From Paenibacillus agilis (lineage in GTDB: Bacteria > Bacillota > Bacilli > Paenibacillales > Paenibacillaceae): a stretch of 64,000 bases of DNA. Position numbers and translations under genes: made by a program. Under the pieces are notes generated by a model that saw nothing but the letters and a program-made list of their open reading frames with translations, did not search any database and was not told the origin of the DNA. Shown here one piece after another: positions 53,003-62,563 of the stretch; position 1 is the stretch's first letter, and each line of letters starts with the position of its first letter. The stretch lies in NCBI RefSeq assembly GCF_007786455.1, contig NZ_VNJK01000001.1, positions 2,006,074 to 2,070,073 on the forward strand. The letters are read 5' to 3'.

Positions 53003-53515
53003 ATGTTATATTTTCCGCAATTAGAGACAAAGCGATTAATCCTTAGAGAGCTTACTTTAGCCGATGTTGATGGGGTATTTAAGCACTTCTCAGATCCAGA
53101 AGTAACACGATTCATGGACATAGAGCCTTGCAAAGATATAAAAGAAGCTGAGGAAATTATTCAATTTCATATCGACGATACGGGCTGTCGATATGGTTTA
53201 TTCAGTAAAGTGAGCGGTGAGTTCATTGGCACATGCGGTTTTCATTGCTGGGTGCAAGGAGAAGAATCAATCGCTGAGATTGGATTTGATTTATCACCGC
53301 GGTTCTGGGGACAGGGCTATATGCAAGAAGCTTTAGTGGAACTAGTTAAAGTCGGTTCTGAGGTTATGAAATTAGATATGATTGAAGCTACTGTGGAAGT
53401 AGAAAATGTGCGCTCTCAGAAATTACTTGGCAAAATGAACTTTGTTAAGCACGAGGAATTGAAGGATGGTTTGGCGTATTATACTTTTCAGCAAGGCTAT
53501 CGTCATGATGATTAA
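53003..53515 (+). CDS. GNAT acetyltransferase, RimJ/RimL type
   Basis: 170 residues starting LETKRLILRELTLADVDGVF, with the acetyl-CoA loop RFWGQGYMQEALVELVKVGS and NVRSQKLLGKMNF. GAGGGG precedes the ATG. Confidence 0.88.
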   Translation: MLYFPQLETKRLILRELTLADVDGVFKHFSDPEVTRFMDIEPCKDIKEAEEIIQFHIDDTGCRYGLFSKVSGEFIGTCGFHCWVQGEESIAEIGFDLSPRFWGQGYMQEALVELVKVGSEVMKLDMIEATVEVENVRSQKLLGKMNFVKHEELKDGLAYYTFQQGYRHDD

Positions 53516-53620
53516 TATGCCGAGTTATAAGGAATGGAAATGCTTGTATCTACACAATGACGAGGTTTTATATTCTATTGGCAATGGATTTGCTATAAGG
53601 ACATCATACATACATTAAGT

Positions 53621-53965
53621 TTGAGAAATTTAAACCATGATTCGCTAAGTGAAGGACACACTCTCATTATGCATAAGAAGCATGTCAAAGATCTTGATGA
53701 GTTGGACGAACACACGCTGAAAGCAGTGATGAATGCTTCGGTGTTGATCTCAAGGGCGCTTAAACGTCTTTATAACCTTGATGGGATATCCATAACTCAG
53801 AACGGTGGAGTATTTAATGATCTAGGACATTATCATATGCATGTATTTCCGAGATATAAAGATGATGGCTTCGGCTGGGTAGAGCCAATCGACAAACGGA
53901 ATACAGATTTGAAGCGGGTAAGAGCTAATATTATAGATGCAATACAGAGTATTGAGAAGAAATAA
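53621..53965 (+). pseudogene. HIT-family protein lacking its N-terminus
   Basis: The readable frame starts at a TTG without a ribosome site and gives 114 residues. It keeps SEGHTLIMHKKHVKDLDELD and the catalytic triad GHYHMHVFPR (HxHxH) of HIT nucleotide hydrolases/transferases. The family's first ~30 residues are missing. The bases upstream carry a protein-like frame in another register (YKEWKCLYLHNDEVLYSIGN GFAIR, near 53520-53610) that could be the lost start, which would imply a frameshift. I treat it as decayed, though a shortened protein cannot be excluded. Confidence 0.55.
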
Positions 53966-53991
53966 TAAACCATCTTAGAGGAGAAACAACC

Positions 53992-54534
53992 ATGCAGCAT
54001 ACATATACAATTCGAGTACTAACAATGAATGAAAGTGAAAGAATCAATGAAATCAACCCCGCACAGTACATCAAACGAGCATGGCGCGAAGTTGACGGCA
54101 AGCGTCAGCTGGTGGAAATCGATTACTATGAAAATAGCTGGCCAGATGGATATGAGCATTATCTCGGTAAACTAAAGCAAACGATCGATGATAACGGCTA
54201 TGCAGTTGGCGCATTTGACGATGACGGCAAGCTAATCGGGTTTGGTACTATTAATCGTGAGTTATTTGGACTCAAATACAAGCATGTTTTACTAGATTCA
54301 CTATTTATTTCACTAGAGCATCGTAATAAAGGTATCGGTAAAAAGCTGTTTCTCAGCTGTGCTAGCATGGCTCGTGAATGGGGAGCGGACAAAATTTATA
54401 TTTGTGCGGGTTCCGCTGAGGATACGATTGCTTTTTATTTTGCATTAGGCTGTAAGGAAGCCGAGGAAATTAAAATGGATCTCTACGAGAGCGATCCAAG
54501 AGATATGCAGCTTGAATATGTAATCACAGGTTAA
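53992..54534 (+). CDS. GNAT acetyltransferase
   Basis: 180 residues. A ~45-residue N-terminal segment (ERINEINPAQYIKRAWREVD) precedes the GNAT core with LDSLFISLEHRNKGIGKKLF and AEDTIAFYFALGCKEA. AGAGGAGA precedes the ATG. Lies 26 bases after the HIT remnant. Substrate unknown. Confidence 0.87.
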   Translation: MQHTYTIRVLTMNESERINEINPAQYIKRAWREVDGKRQLVEIDYYENSWPDGYEHYLGKLKQTIDDNGYAVGAFDDDGKLIGFGTINRELFGLKYKHVLLDSLFISLEHRNKGIGKKLFLSCASMAREWGADKIYICAGSAEDTIAFYFALGCKEAEEIKMDLYESDPRDMQLEYVITG

Positions 54535-54587
54535 TTCATGATCCTGTACGAGAATTAAAACGAAATCTTAATGAACTCACAATAAAC

Positions 54588-54625
54588 AAGGTCGCATGAT
54601 ATCAGAAACCATGTCGGCCTTTTTT
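54588..54625 (+). terminator. terminator after the GNAT gene
   Basis: AAGG-CG-CATG / CATG-CG-CCTT imperfect stem followed by TTTTTT. Confidence 0.6.
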
Positions 54626-54689
54626 GTGCCCTGATTTGTTGTTGTAATGTTTTAATAATGTACAACGTATAAGGCTTATCCAATGGGGA

Positions 54690-54715
54690 ACCTGCCTATT
54701 CACATGCATACAATA
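54690..54715 (+). promoter_or_regulatory. candidate sigma-K-type promoter of the large DUF11 gene
   Basis: CATACAATA (54707-54715) matches the sigma-K -10 consensus CATANNNTA exactly, with AC at 54690-54691, 15 bases upstream. It sits 33 bases before the start codon. The motif is short, so chance is possible; late mother-cell expression would follow if true. Confidence 0.4.
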
Positions 54716-54747
54716 GATAAAAGCACATACGAGGATGTGATAAACAA

Positions 54748-57700
54748 ATGCCTTATACGCTTATTTATAACACCATCGATCGGGTTCAGCTATCGCTAAC
54801 AGGCAATACGATTGGTTTAAATGGCAATCTGACGGTTGGACAGCAAGGGATACAAGGTACATTAGGAGCGCTTATTACGTTAAATTCTGCTTCTGTATTC
54901 GGCAACTTCCCGAACGGGACGACAGGGGATTTTACACAAGATTCATCGTCAGCTATCTTGCAAATACCTGCAGGGGCAGAAATTTTGCGGGCCCAATTAA
55001 CATGGTCCGGCTATTTTGATGTCAATACCCGAGCGTTAGTTAAAAATCCAGTCACGTTCACTACACCCAGCGCAGGTACGGTTTCCATTGTGCCGCAAAT
55101 TAGCAACTATAAAGTATTGAATGCAACCAGTCTCGCTTATTCCAACACAAGTGATGTGACTTCCTTAGTAAGCGGACCTGGAACTTTCTCTGTAGGTGCT
55201 ATTCCAGTCACTTTGGTAAACAATGATTTGAATATTTATGGTGGTTGGACGCTGCAAGTTGCTTATTCCTTGCCAAATCTTCCTTTCCGAGCGGTTGCAC
55301 TTTATTACAATCAGGATTTAATTGGTGGCGCCGTTTCGGCTACTCAGATGTTATCAGGCTTTTCAACCCCAATTCAAGGGACTGTAAGAGGAAGGCTCGT
55401 GGCAAGTGCGGGAGAAGGGGATGTCGCGATTGTAGGGGATCAGCTTCTATTTGGACCAAGTGATACGCAGTTAACGCCAGTATCAGGTCCTAACAACTTT
55501 GCGAATAACTTTTTTGCGTCACAAATTAACGGAAATGATGGGTTACTAGATCGTTCGGGAACGTTTGGCACGAGAAACAATATAAATGGAAGCCCAGGCA
55601 CAAATGTGTCTGGAGCAAGGCAAGGGTGGGATATTACCAACGTCGATATTAGTGGATTTTTAACAAATGGACTTACGCAGGTGGTCACAAGAGCGACATC
55701 GACGGGCGATTTCTATTTAATTCCGGTTCTAGGGCTGCAAATTGACGCGAACTCTGCTGATTTGACCTTAACGAAAACTTCTTCACCGCTCGATACTTTC
55801 GTTGGACAGCCGCTTACTTACATCGTAACAATCGCCAACACTTCGGAAGTCACCGCAAGCAGAGTCGTCTTCCTCGATGCTCTTTCTTCTTTTGTTATTT
55901 TTCAAAGTGATACATTACGTGTAAATGGGACGGTTGTTAGCGGCGCGAATCCATCTAACGGCGTATCCCTTCCAGATATCGTTCCTGCAGGTACACTTAC
56001 AGTCAGCTATGATGTAGTCGTTGTTGGCTTGCCTCCCCAAGGCATCCTGACGAATGTAGCTTCAGCGGATTTCGAATTTTCCTCATTACCAGGAGGACCT
56101 ATCGTATCAGGCAGCAGCTCGACCAGTTATTCTACGAATGTATTTGTCCCTTCCTTTACCATTACGAAAACTGCGTCGACCTCGCAGGCCCGTGTTGGGG
56201 ATATCATCACGTATCAAGTTGCGATTACAAATACAGGGACGATTGCAAGCAGTCAAGGAACGCTTACGGATCCTTTATTTCCGGCCGTCTCGTTTGTGCC
56301 AGACAGTGTTGCATTGAATGGAGAAACACTTGCAAATGCAAACCCTGCGGCAGGCATCAGCTTGCCTTCCATTCCAGTAGGTGCCACACTCACAATTACG
56401 TATCAAGTACAGGTTAACGTTGTGCCTGATCCTGCTCAAATTATAAATCAAGCAACAGCCAGCCTGGACTTTGTCACGTCAGGTGGGGTATCTGAATCAT
56501 TGCTTCAAGTCTCAAACAACGTGGTTATTCCGGTGTTCACAACAGGAGTAAATGTAATCAAGTCAGCGGATCATGCTGCCGCTTTCGTCGGAGAAAGTAT
56601 TGCTTACACGATTATCGTGGCAAATGCGGGAACGACGCAGGCAAACGATGTAACAGTTACGGATCCATTACCTGATGGCACTGAACTTGTAGTAGGAACG
56701 GTAAAGGTAAATGGTATTCCTTTTTCAGCGGCTGATCCGGATGACGGCATATTTATTGGAAATATTGCACCTCAATCCAGCCTGGAAATTAGTTTTCTTG
56801 TTCTAGTTAACGCCATTCCTCCTTCCCGTACACTTGTTAACACAGCGCAAGTCGTATTTACTCCTGTGAGCGATGTAGGTCCATTTCCGCCAACAACGAT
56901 TAGTTCCAATACACTGTCTATTCCGGTCGTCGCAAATAGCGCAGCAGCGTCAAAATCAGCCAACAGATCGACGGTATTAGCCGGGGAGCAGATCACGTAT
57001 ACGTTGGTGCTTAGTAATACAGGAACGACGGTATTGAACAATATTCAAGTAATCGATCCTCTTTCTCCGGGTGTGGACTTTGTGCTCGATTCATTTACCA
57101 TTAATGATACGACTTATCCTGATCTTCGTCCTGATTTCTCTGTGTCTTTACCGTCACTATTGCCGGGGGAATCGGTTACCGTGAATTATACCGTATTTGT
57201 AACAGGAGTTCCGATTACGGGAGAATTGAGCAACCAAGCCACGTTTACTTTTGACTTTGAAGCGCCGGACGGAAGAAGATCGCCAGGAGAAATTTCCACG
57301 GATACGGTTGTCATTACGGTTGCTCCAGATGCTGTAATTGTCCGTAAATCGGCGAATGCATCTGATGTGCTCATAGGTGAAGAAGTTACGTACGAGATTG
57401 TTGTAACGAATCAAGGTAACTTTACTGCACTTCAACCAGTTGTTACTGATTTTATCCCACCAGGTCTTGTATTTGTCGAAGGTACATTGCTAGTAAATGG
57501 GACTGAGCTGCCAGATGTGGATATTGGTGGAGGCGTTTCGATTCCAGATATCCCGCCGGGCGGACAAAGCACCATCTCTTTCCGCCTGTTTGCGAACGCG
57601 TTCCCAAATACGGGACGATATGAAAATACAGCGACGGTATCCTTTCAAGTTGAGGCACAGGGTGCTGTTGCAACGGTGCTGTCAAACTTGGTATCGCTAC

Positions 57701-59685
57701 CTGTATTGCAAAATCAAACCTCGTTTACAAAAGCAGCAAGCCTATCATCCGTATTTATTGGCGACATGTACGCTTATCATATTGAATTTGCAAATCAAGG
57801 CACTAACACACTGAGCCAGATTACGATCACCGATTTAATTGATTTAGGTCTTGAGCTTGTTCCCGGGTCTGTTACCGTATCGGTGCCAGCTACTGTCACA
57901 ACAACACCGAATTTCAGTATTCAAATTGATTCCCTACCAGCGGGAACAACCGCTGCGATTGATTTCACAGTTACGGCGAGTACGCTGCCACCTGATTTTA
58001 CAGCGTATACGAATACAGCAAGTGCATCCTTTGTGTTTACACGAGCGGATGGTACGACTGTACCACTAACGGCTTTATCCGATACCGTTGTCGTTCCTGT
58101 GCAAAGTTTGACACCTGTACCAACTCCTGCACTTACTGTGACGAAAAGTGCGAATGTAGCAACAGCCATTATCGGGCAGACCGTAACGTTTTCCATTTCC
58201 ATTACGAATACAAGTACGGTTCCGATTGCAAATATATCAGTAATAAACATTTTAAATGAGGGACTGAATTTTATACGTGGCAGCATCACGGTAAATGGTA
58301 ACGCTCAGCCCGATTTGGACACAGCGTCCGTTCCAATCGGTACGCTGCTGCCGAATGAATCCGCCATTGTCACCGTTCAAGCTATCATACTGGCTATACC
58401 GCCTTCTGGGGAGGTCGTAAATCGAGCGGCTGTGCAAACGGACACTTTTATACAGCCAACGAATGCGGTTGTCATTCCTGTAACCAGCGCGAGTCTACTT
58501 GTTGATAAAACCGTTACGCCAAGTATGGCATTCGTGGGTCAACCTTTGAATTTTACGGTGAATGTCCGCAATGCAGGAACGGCAGTTGCAGAAAATGTGT
58601 TGTTCCGAGATCCTATTAGTTTAGGAATTCGAATCGATCCAGATAGTGTCCAGGTAAATGGCCAGTTAGTGCCGATTAATTCTAGTACGATAGAGGGGCT
58701 GCCTCTCGGGAATATCGGAGTTGGGCAAACGGTGACGATTACTTTCACCGCATTCGTTGACAGTATAACATCGAACGGAATCATCCTTAACCAGTCCTTT
58801 ATAAGTACAGAGCAAGCAGCGGCAGGGAGCGCGCCAGTCCCGATAGAGATTCCTTCTAATATAGTTGCCATACCCAACATGGATCCTGATCTTCGAATTA
58901 TCAAATCATCTGACGTCTCGCTTGGATTTATCGGATCCTTTATCGATTACGTGATTGATATTCAAAATATAGGCGGCTCAGAGTTAACCAATTTTATTGT
59001 TAGAGACCCTTTGCCTGCAGGTACACGCTTTGTAAGAGGCAGCCTAATGATAGATGGAGTACCCATTAGAGATCTGTTGGCACGTCCTAACCGTTCCTTG
59101 CAAGTGGGCACGATTCAGCCTAATCAATCGATTCGAATTGCTTTCCAGCTCGTCGTTGTGGCCATTCCCGTGCAGGGAGAATTCGCGAATCAAGCGATAG
59201 CTACTTACAATAAAGCATTGCCTGATGGGACTATCGTGTCGTTAAGCCAAACATCTAATACGCTCATTATTCCGTTTGTGGAGCTTAATGTACAAATGAG
59301 TAAGCGCGCTAGCCAATCTGTAGTAGTAACGTGTCATCCACTCATGTATCAAGTTGATATTATCAATAACAGTAATTTGACGCTGACGAATGCTGTATTT
59401 ATAGATCGATTGCCTGTAGGCGTCATTTTTAAAAGTGATTCTTTCACAATAAATGGTGTACTGCAATCTAATGTTAATTTGGTAGGTGGAGTTCCTTTAC
59501 AGGCGATTGCTCCGAGCCAATCTGTTCGAATCACTTATAAAGTGAAGGTAATTACGGACCAAGGTACGATCCAAAATGCTGCATTGTTGACCTTTTTAGC
59601 CCAATCAGCAGACGGCAATCAAGGGAGAGGTGAGCTAACGGCCAGTTCGACGGTAACCGTCAAGCAGGAGGAACACGAAGAGTAG
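54748..59685 (+). CDS. large DUF11 protein: head plus ten DUF11 repeats
   Basis: 1645 residues. The head (1-335) is related to those of the DUF11 array (LTGNTIGLNG; SGPNNFANNFFASQINGNDG; QGWDITNVDISG). Ten DUF11 repeats of about 120-135 residues follow, each opening with a K-[ST]-type strand and a VGxxxxYxIxxxNxG core, for example FVGQPLTYIVTIANTSEVTA, LAGEQITYTLVLSNTGTTVL and FIGSFIDYVIDIQNIGGSEL. The repeats are diverged, so they are old duplications. The helical Cys-bracketed tail of the array proteins is absent; the protein ends KQEEHEE. The only cysteine is in repeat 10 (VVTCHPLMYQ). No signal peptide or anchor. Probably a long rod-like structural protein. Confidence 0.9.
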   Translation: MPYTLIYNTIDRVQLSLTGNTIGLNGNLTVGQQGIQGTLGALITLNSASVFGNFPNGTTGDFTQDSSSAILQIPAGAEILRAQLTWSGYFDVNTRALVKNPVTFTTPSAGTVSIVPQISNYKVLNATSLAYSNTSDVTSLVSGPGTFSVGAIPVTLVNNDLNIYGGWTLQVAYSLPNLPFRAVALYYNQDLIGGAVSATQMLSGFSTPIQGTVRGRLVASAGEGDVAIVGDQLLFGPSDTQLTPVSGPNNFANNFFASQINGNDGLLDRSGTFGTRNNINGSPGTNVSGARQGWDITNVDISGFLTNGLTQVVTRATSTGDFYLIPVLGLQIDANSADLTLTKTSSPLDTFVGQPLTYIVTIANTSEVTASRVVFLDALSSFVIFQSDTLRVNGTVVSGANPSNGVSLPDIVPAGTLTVSYDVVVVGLPPQGILTNVASADFEFSSLPGGPIVSGSSSTSYSTNVFVPSFTITKTASTSQARVGDIITYQVAITNTGTIASSQGTLTDPLFPAVSFVPDSVALNGETLANANPAAGISLPSIPVGATLTITYQVQVNVVPDPAQIINQATASLDFVTSGGVSESLLQVSNNVVIPVFTTGVNVIKSADHAAAFVGESIAYTIIVANAGTTQANDVTVTDPLPDGTELVVGTVKVNGIPFSAADPDDGIFIGNIAPQSSLEISFLVLVNAIPPSRTLVNTAQVVFTPVSDVGPFPPTTISSNTLSIPVVANSAAASKSANRSTVLAGEQITYTLVLSNTGTTVLNNIQVIDPLSPGVDFVLDSFTINDTTYPDLRPDFSVSLPSLLPGESVTVNYTVFVTGVPITGELSNQATFTFDFEAPDGRRSPGEISTDTVVITVAPDAVIVRKSANASDVLIGEEVTYEIVVTNQGNFTALQPVVTDFIPPGLVFVEGTLLVNGTELPDVDIGGGVSIPDIPPGGQSTISFRLFANAFPNTGRYENTATVSFQVEAQGAVATVLSNLVSLPVLQNQTSFTKAASLSSVFIGDMYAYHIEFANQGTNTLSQITITDLIDLGLELVPGSVTVSVPATVTTTPNFSIQIDSLPAGTTAAIDFTVTASTLPPDFTAYTNTASASFVFTRADGTTVPLTALSDTVVVPVQSLTPVPTPALTVTKSANVATAIIGQTVTFSISITNTSTVPIANISVINILNEGLNFIRGSITVNGNAQPDLDTASVPIGTLLPNESAIVTVQAIILAIPPSGEVVNRAAVQTDTFIQPTNAVVIPVTSASLLVDKTVTPSMAFVGQPLNFTVNVRNAGTAVAENVLFRDPISLGIRIDPDSVQVNGQLVPINSSTIEGLPLGNIGVGQTVTITFTAFVDSITSNGIILNQSFISTEQAAAGSAPVPIEIPSNIVAIPNMDPDLRIIKSSDVSLGFIGSFIDYVIDIQNIGGSELTNFIVRDPLPAGTRFVRGSLMIDGVPIRDLLARPNRSLQVGTIQPNQSIRIAFQLVVVAIPVQGEFANQAIATYNKALPDGTIVSLSQTSNTLIIPFVELNVQMSKRASQSVVVTCHPLMYQVDIINNSNLTLTNAVFIDRLPVGVIFKSDSFTINGVLQSNVNLVGGVPLQAIAPSQSVRITYKVKVITDQGTIQNAALLTFLAQSADGNQGRGELTASSTVTVKQEEHEE

Positions 59686-59730
59686 CGAATATAAATGGAT
59701 CTAATGGATTATCAATTGTGTATTTTGGAT

Positions 59731-59761
59731 AGGTGCATACCGTAATGTATGCGCCTTTCTT
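59731..59761 (+). terminator. terminator of the large DUF11 gene
   Basis: GG-GCATAC / GTATGC-CC hairpin followed by TTTCTTCT. Confidence 0.65.
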
Positions 59762-59797
59762 CTGCACAATCAATTTAGAGAAGGGGGGAGGCGTGTA

Positions 59798-60307
59798 ATG
59801 GGACAAGACAGTCAAGGGAGTCAAGTTTTGTATAAGGAAGTGCAGCGTTTTCCAAAGTGGACATTGATTTTTGTTATTGCACCAGCCCTTATCTTTTTTG
59901 GAATTGCTTTTGTACAACTTGGGCTAGGCAAGTCCGTAGGAAGTAGTTCCATGTCCAATAATGAACTGGTTGCAACTACGTTGATATTCGGATTATTAGT
60001 GCCATTAACTTATATCTTTATGAAGGCAAGCATTATAGTAACATCAGATGAAATCAAGTTAAGTCTACTTCCTCTTTATCGAAAGAGAATTCACTTTGAA
60101 GACATTAAAGAAGTTCAACTGGTAGGGATTAAAGCGATAGAACAATTCGGTGGATGGGGAATACGGGCGAATAAGCAGAAGAAAGGTTTTGTCGTCGCTG
60201 GGAATGAAGGAATCGAGCTTATTTTGTATCGAGGCAAGCCGATTGTCATTGCTACACAACGTGGTATTGATTTATTTAACATCATTAATAATCGTCTTAT
60301 TAAATAA
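59798..60307 (+). CDS. DUF6141-like membrane protein
   Basis: 169 residues: YKEVQRFPKWTLIFVIAPAL at the start, two membrane segments (about 20-42 and 62-80), then a PH-like soluble domain (RIHFEDIKEVQLVGIKAIEQ, FGGWGIRANKQKKGFVVAGN). AGAAGGGGGGAGG precedes the ATG. Function unknown. Confidence 0.8.
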   Translation: MGQDSQGSQVLYKEVQRFPKWTLIFVIAPALIFFGIAFVQLGLGKSVGSSSMSNNELVATTLIFGLLVPLTYIFMKASIIVTSDEIKLSLLPLYRKRIHFEDIKEVQLVGIKAIEQFGGWGIRANKQKKGFVVAGNEGIELILYRGKPIVIATQRGIDLFNIINNRLIK

Positions 60308-60712
60308 ATACGGTATTCGCTGATAACTGTATTTATCAAACATACAGAAGAGTTTCAAGTAAGAAAGAAGATCATCAATATATCTTCTGGATCTGCGGTA
60401 TACCCAGTACCTGACATGAGTGTCTATTGTTCAGCCAAAGCTGGACTCAATATGTTCACGCAATGTGTCGGACAAGAACAAGCAAATCGCACTTCACCTG
60501 TAGAAATAGTAGCTATCGATCCTGGTATGGTCGATACAGAGCTGCAAAAAAGCGCGCGCGAGCAAGATCCACTCACATTTGCCATGGCTGGACCGTTTAA
60601 CGAAGCATATACTAGCGGACAACTAAAATCTACTGAATATGTGGCTAAGCAGATCAAGTTAATTATTGAAAAGGAATATGAAGCGGGCGTAATGCTCACA
60701 TCTATTTCCTAA
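60308..60712 (+). pseudogene. 5'-truncated short-chain dehydrogenase/reductase remnant
   Basis: The reading frame keeps the C-terminal half of an SDR of the YueD/sepiapterin-reductase type: KKIINISSGSAVYPVPDM, the catalytic YCSAKAGLNMF (YxxxK) and VAIDPGMVDTEL. The N-terminal Rossmann fold with TGxxxGxG is missing. Homology begins almost exactly at the stop codon of the preceding gene, with no ribosome site, so the 5' half seems to have been deleted. An internal ATG (60416) would yield 98 residues but no cofactor site. Confidence 0.75.
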
Positions 60713-60777
60713 TATCCATCGTAAGAGTAAGAACAGTAGATAGGGAAGTATTATGTGCCGGCTAGTCTTCATACATT

Positions 60778-60819
60778 AAAAAATGATTTGAGAAGGATTA
60801 GGGACTCAAGTCATTTTTT
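60778..60819. terminator. bidirectional terminator
   Basis: AAAAAATGA-TTGAG / CTCAA-TCATTTTTT stem between convergent genes. Confidence 0.75.
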
Positions 60820-60847
60820 ATATTAGGAAGGCTGCTTAGCTTCGCGT

Positions 60848-61648
60848 TTATTTCTGAGTATGTTGTCTGATTAGATCTAGTGTGTGGAAGAGCAGGCTTT
60901 TGTCGCCCCAATTTCCATGACCCGCTACAACCGTTTTTATAAAGGGATATTTTTTAAGTACTTTGTTAATAGAGTCATCCCATTGTTCTACATTTGCATC
61001 CAAAAGATTGCCTAGATCTTTTGCCTCTAGTGATTTGACGAAGCATCCGCCAAACAATAGTTTGTATTTGGGCAGCCAAACGGTAATGTTATCTTGCGAA
61101 TGACCTTCTCCAGGATAAAAAGTCTCAATGACGGTACCGCCTATTTTCAATACTGGAGCTTCATCAAGTGTCGGATTCGGTGAAGGATATCCGTATTTCA
61201 CAGCTAGTTCTGCTGTTAAACGAGTACTCCTTACATCTATGCCTTGATTCAGTAAAGCCCGAATGCCTGAGATGCTATCATCATGCGCATGAGTAACGAT
61301 CGCCAGAACAACTTTTTGCTTCACATGTTTTTCGATCATCTGCAGCAGCTCTTCTGTCTTCTGATCATTTCCCCATGCTGTATCAATGAGGACGGCTCCT
61401 TTGGAAGTAGAGACAATTAACCCGTTGTGGTCATAAGTTGTGCCATTCCAGACATTGTAGGATGTATGTGCCCAAACGTTGTCATTCAATTTCGTTAATT
61501 GAATCGTTTTATCAGGGTTGGTAATCGAAGTGGAGGACGGTTCTTTCGACTTGGCTGTTGCTTGATAACTAAAAGATGTCACGATTACAAGTATTGCTAC
61601 TAATAAACTAACCGTAACTTTTCCAACCGCTCGCATACTCATTTCCAA
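60848..61648 (-). CDS. subclass B1 metallo-beta-lactamase, BcII-like
   Basis: 266 residues with a Sec signal peptide (about 1-33). All zinc ligands of a B1 enzyme are present: HAHDD (His120, His122, Asp124), His183 in GEGHSQDN, Cys202 in FGGCFVKS, and His244 in AGHGNWG. The stretches DVRSTRLTAELAVKYGY and KDLGNL are close to Bacillus cereus BcII. Expected to hydrolyse penicillins, cephalosporins and possibly carbapenems outside the membrane. The TTG at 61648 is best placed for AAAGGTGAG; an ATG follows two codons later. Confidence 0.92.
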   Translation of the reverse strand: MEMSMRAVGKVTVSLLVAILVIVTSFSYQATAKSKEPSSTSITNPDKTIQLTKLNDNVWAHTSYNVWNGTTYDHNGLIVSTSKGAVLIDTAWGNDQKTEELLQMIEKHVKQKVVLAIVTHAHDDSISGIRALLNQGIDVRSTRLTAELAVKYGYPSPNPTLDEAPVLKIGGTVIETFYPGEGHSQDNITVWLPKYKLLFGGCFVKSLEAKDLGNLLDANVEQWDDSINKVLKKYPFIKTVVAGHGNWGDKSLLFHTLDLIRQHTQK

Positions 61649-61931
61649 GGGGATCTCACCTTTCAGATAAAATAGAACGATATCCTTTTATACACGTTTC
61701 TGAAATCAAGGTTGCTGTATCTTTTTCGTATATTTCTGAAGTCATCAGGCTAGCTGAACGAAACTAAAATGATAGAGAGATAGCTATTAAAAGATACTCA
61801 AGGTTTAAATGTTTATCATTTCAAATTAACATTTATGTATATGATAATGTTTTCTTGTATAACCCCGTAGAATATTTAAAAACTTTATCACTTGATATTT
61901 TAAAATAGACAGAAAATTACGTACAAAAATG
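61649..61931. other. AT-rich gap upstream of the beta-lactamase gene
   Basis: No gene seen. It must contain the beta-lactamase promoter, but I found no clear pair of boxes. No blaR/blaI-type regulator genes or operator palindromes are visible nearby. Confidence 0.4.
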
Positions 61932-61952
61932 AAAACCCCGCAATGCGCGGGG
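61932..61952 (-). terminator. terminator of the 122-residue protein gene
   Basis: CCCCGC / GCGGGG stem with a U-run (TTTT) on the minus strand. Confidence 0.75.
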
Positions 61953-61991
61953 AACTCAGGCAAGCCATTCCTATTATTCAGTAGCGTACAC

Positions 61992-62360
61992 TTATGATTT
62001 TGTTATTAAATATGGAGTTACCGGTCTATCCATACTTGTTGCATTATAAATCGTTATGACCCATACCGTATTTGATAATGGATAACTTTCAACAGCATAG
62101 GCCTGGTGGAATTCCCCTATCGCCCAGCCTGCACTTACAGGCTTCCTACTCGTATTTCGAATCGACAATCTAATTTCAGCATAATCAGTGGCAGGAACGA
62201 TAACATCATTAAAGATATGACGCTGGAACCCGCCTCCCAAGCTCTCCGTACTCCTTATAGTAGGAGACATATAGATCACTTTAATTTTCGGGACCTTCTT
62301 GTTTTTTTGAGCCGGAAGCAAAGGTTTTGATGATGGTCTCTTAATCTGTTTTTTTATCAT
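61992..62360 (-). CDS. small protein of unknown function
   Basis: 122 residues with a basic, lysine/proline-rich start (MIKKQIKRPSSKPLLPAQKN) and no signal peptide, followed by a probable beta-sandwich (FNDVIVPATDYAEIRLSIRN and VWVITIYNATSMDRPVTPYL). AAGGAGGAG precedes the ATG. The basic N-terminus plus a beta-rich body is reminiscent of small spore-coat-type proteins, but I do not recognise the family. Confidence 0.7.
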   Translation of the reverse strand: MIKKQIKRPSSKPLLPAQKNKKVPKIKVIYMSPTIRSTESLGGGFQRHIFNDVIVPATDYAEIRLSIRNTSRKPVSAGWAIGEFHQAYAVESYPLSNTVWVITIYNATSMDRPVTPYLITKS

Positions 62361-62563
62361 CTAATCTCCTCCTTACACGTTATAAGTTAGATAATGAATC
62401 TATCAATCCTAGTGTTTGGATGAAAATCATAACAAGCTAATAACTAGGAAGAAGCCCATACTTTAAGGTAGGGAGCGGGTGAATGATTAAAGCCGACACC
62501 ATACTATCCATACTTCATAGAAATATAAGGGTATGCTAATTACGATTGTGGGAGGCTGCAGCA

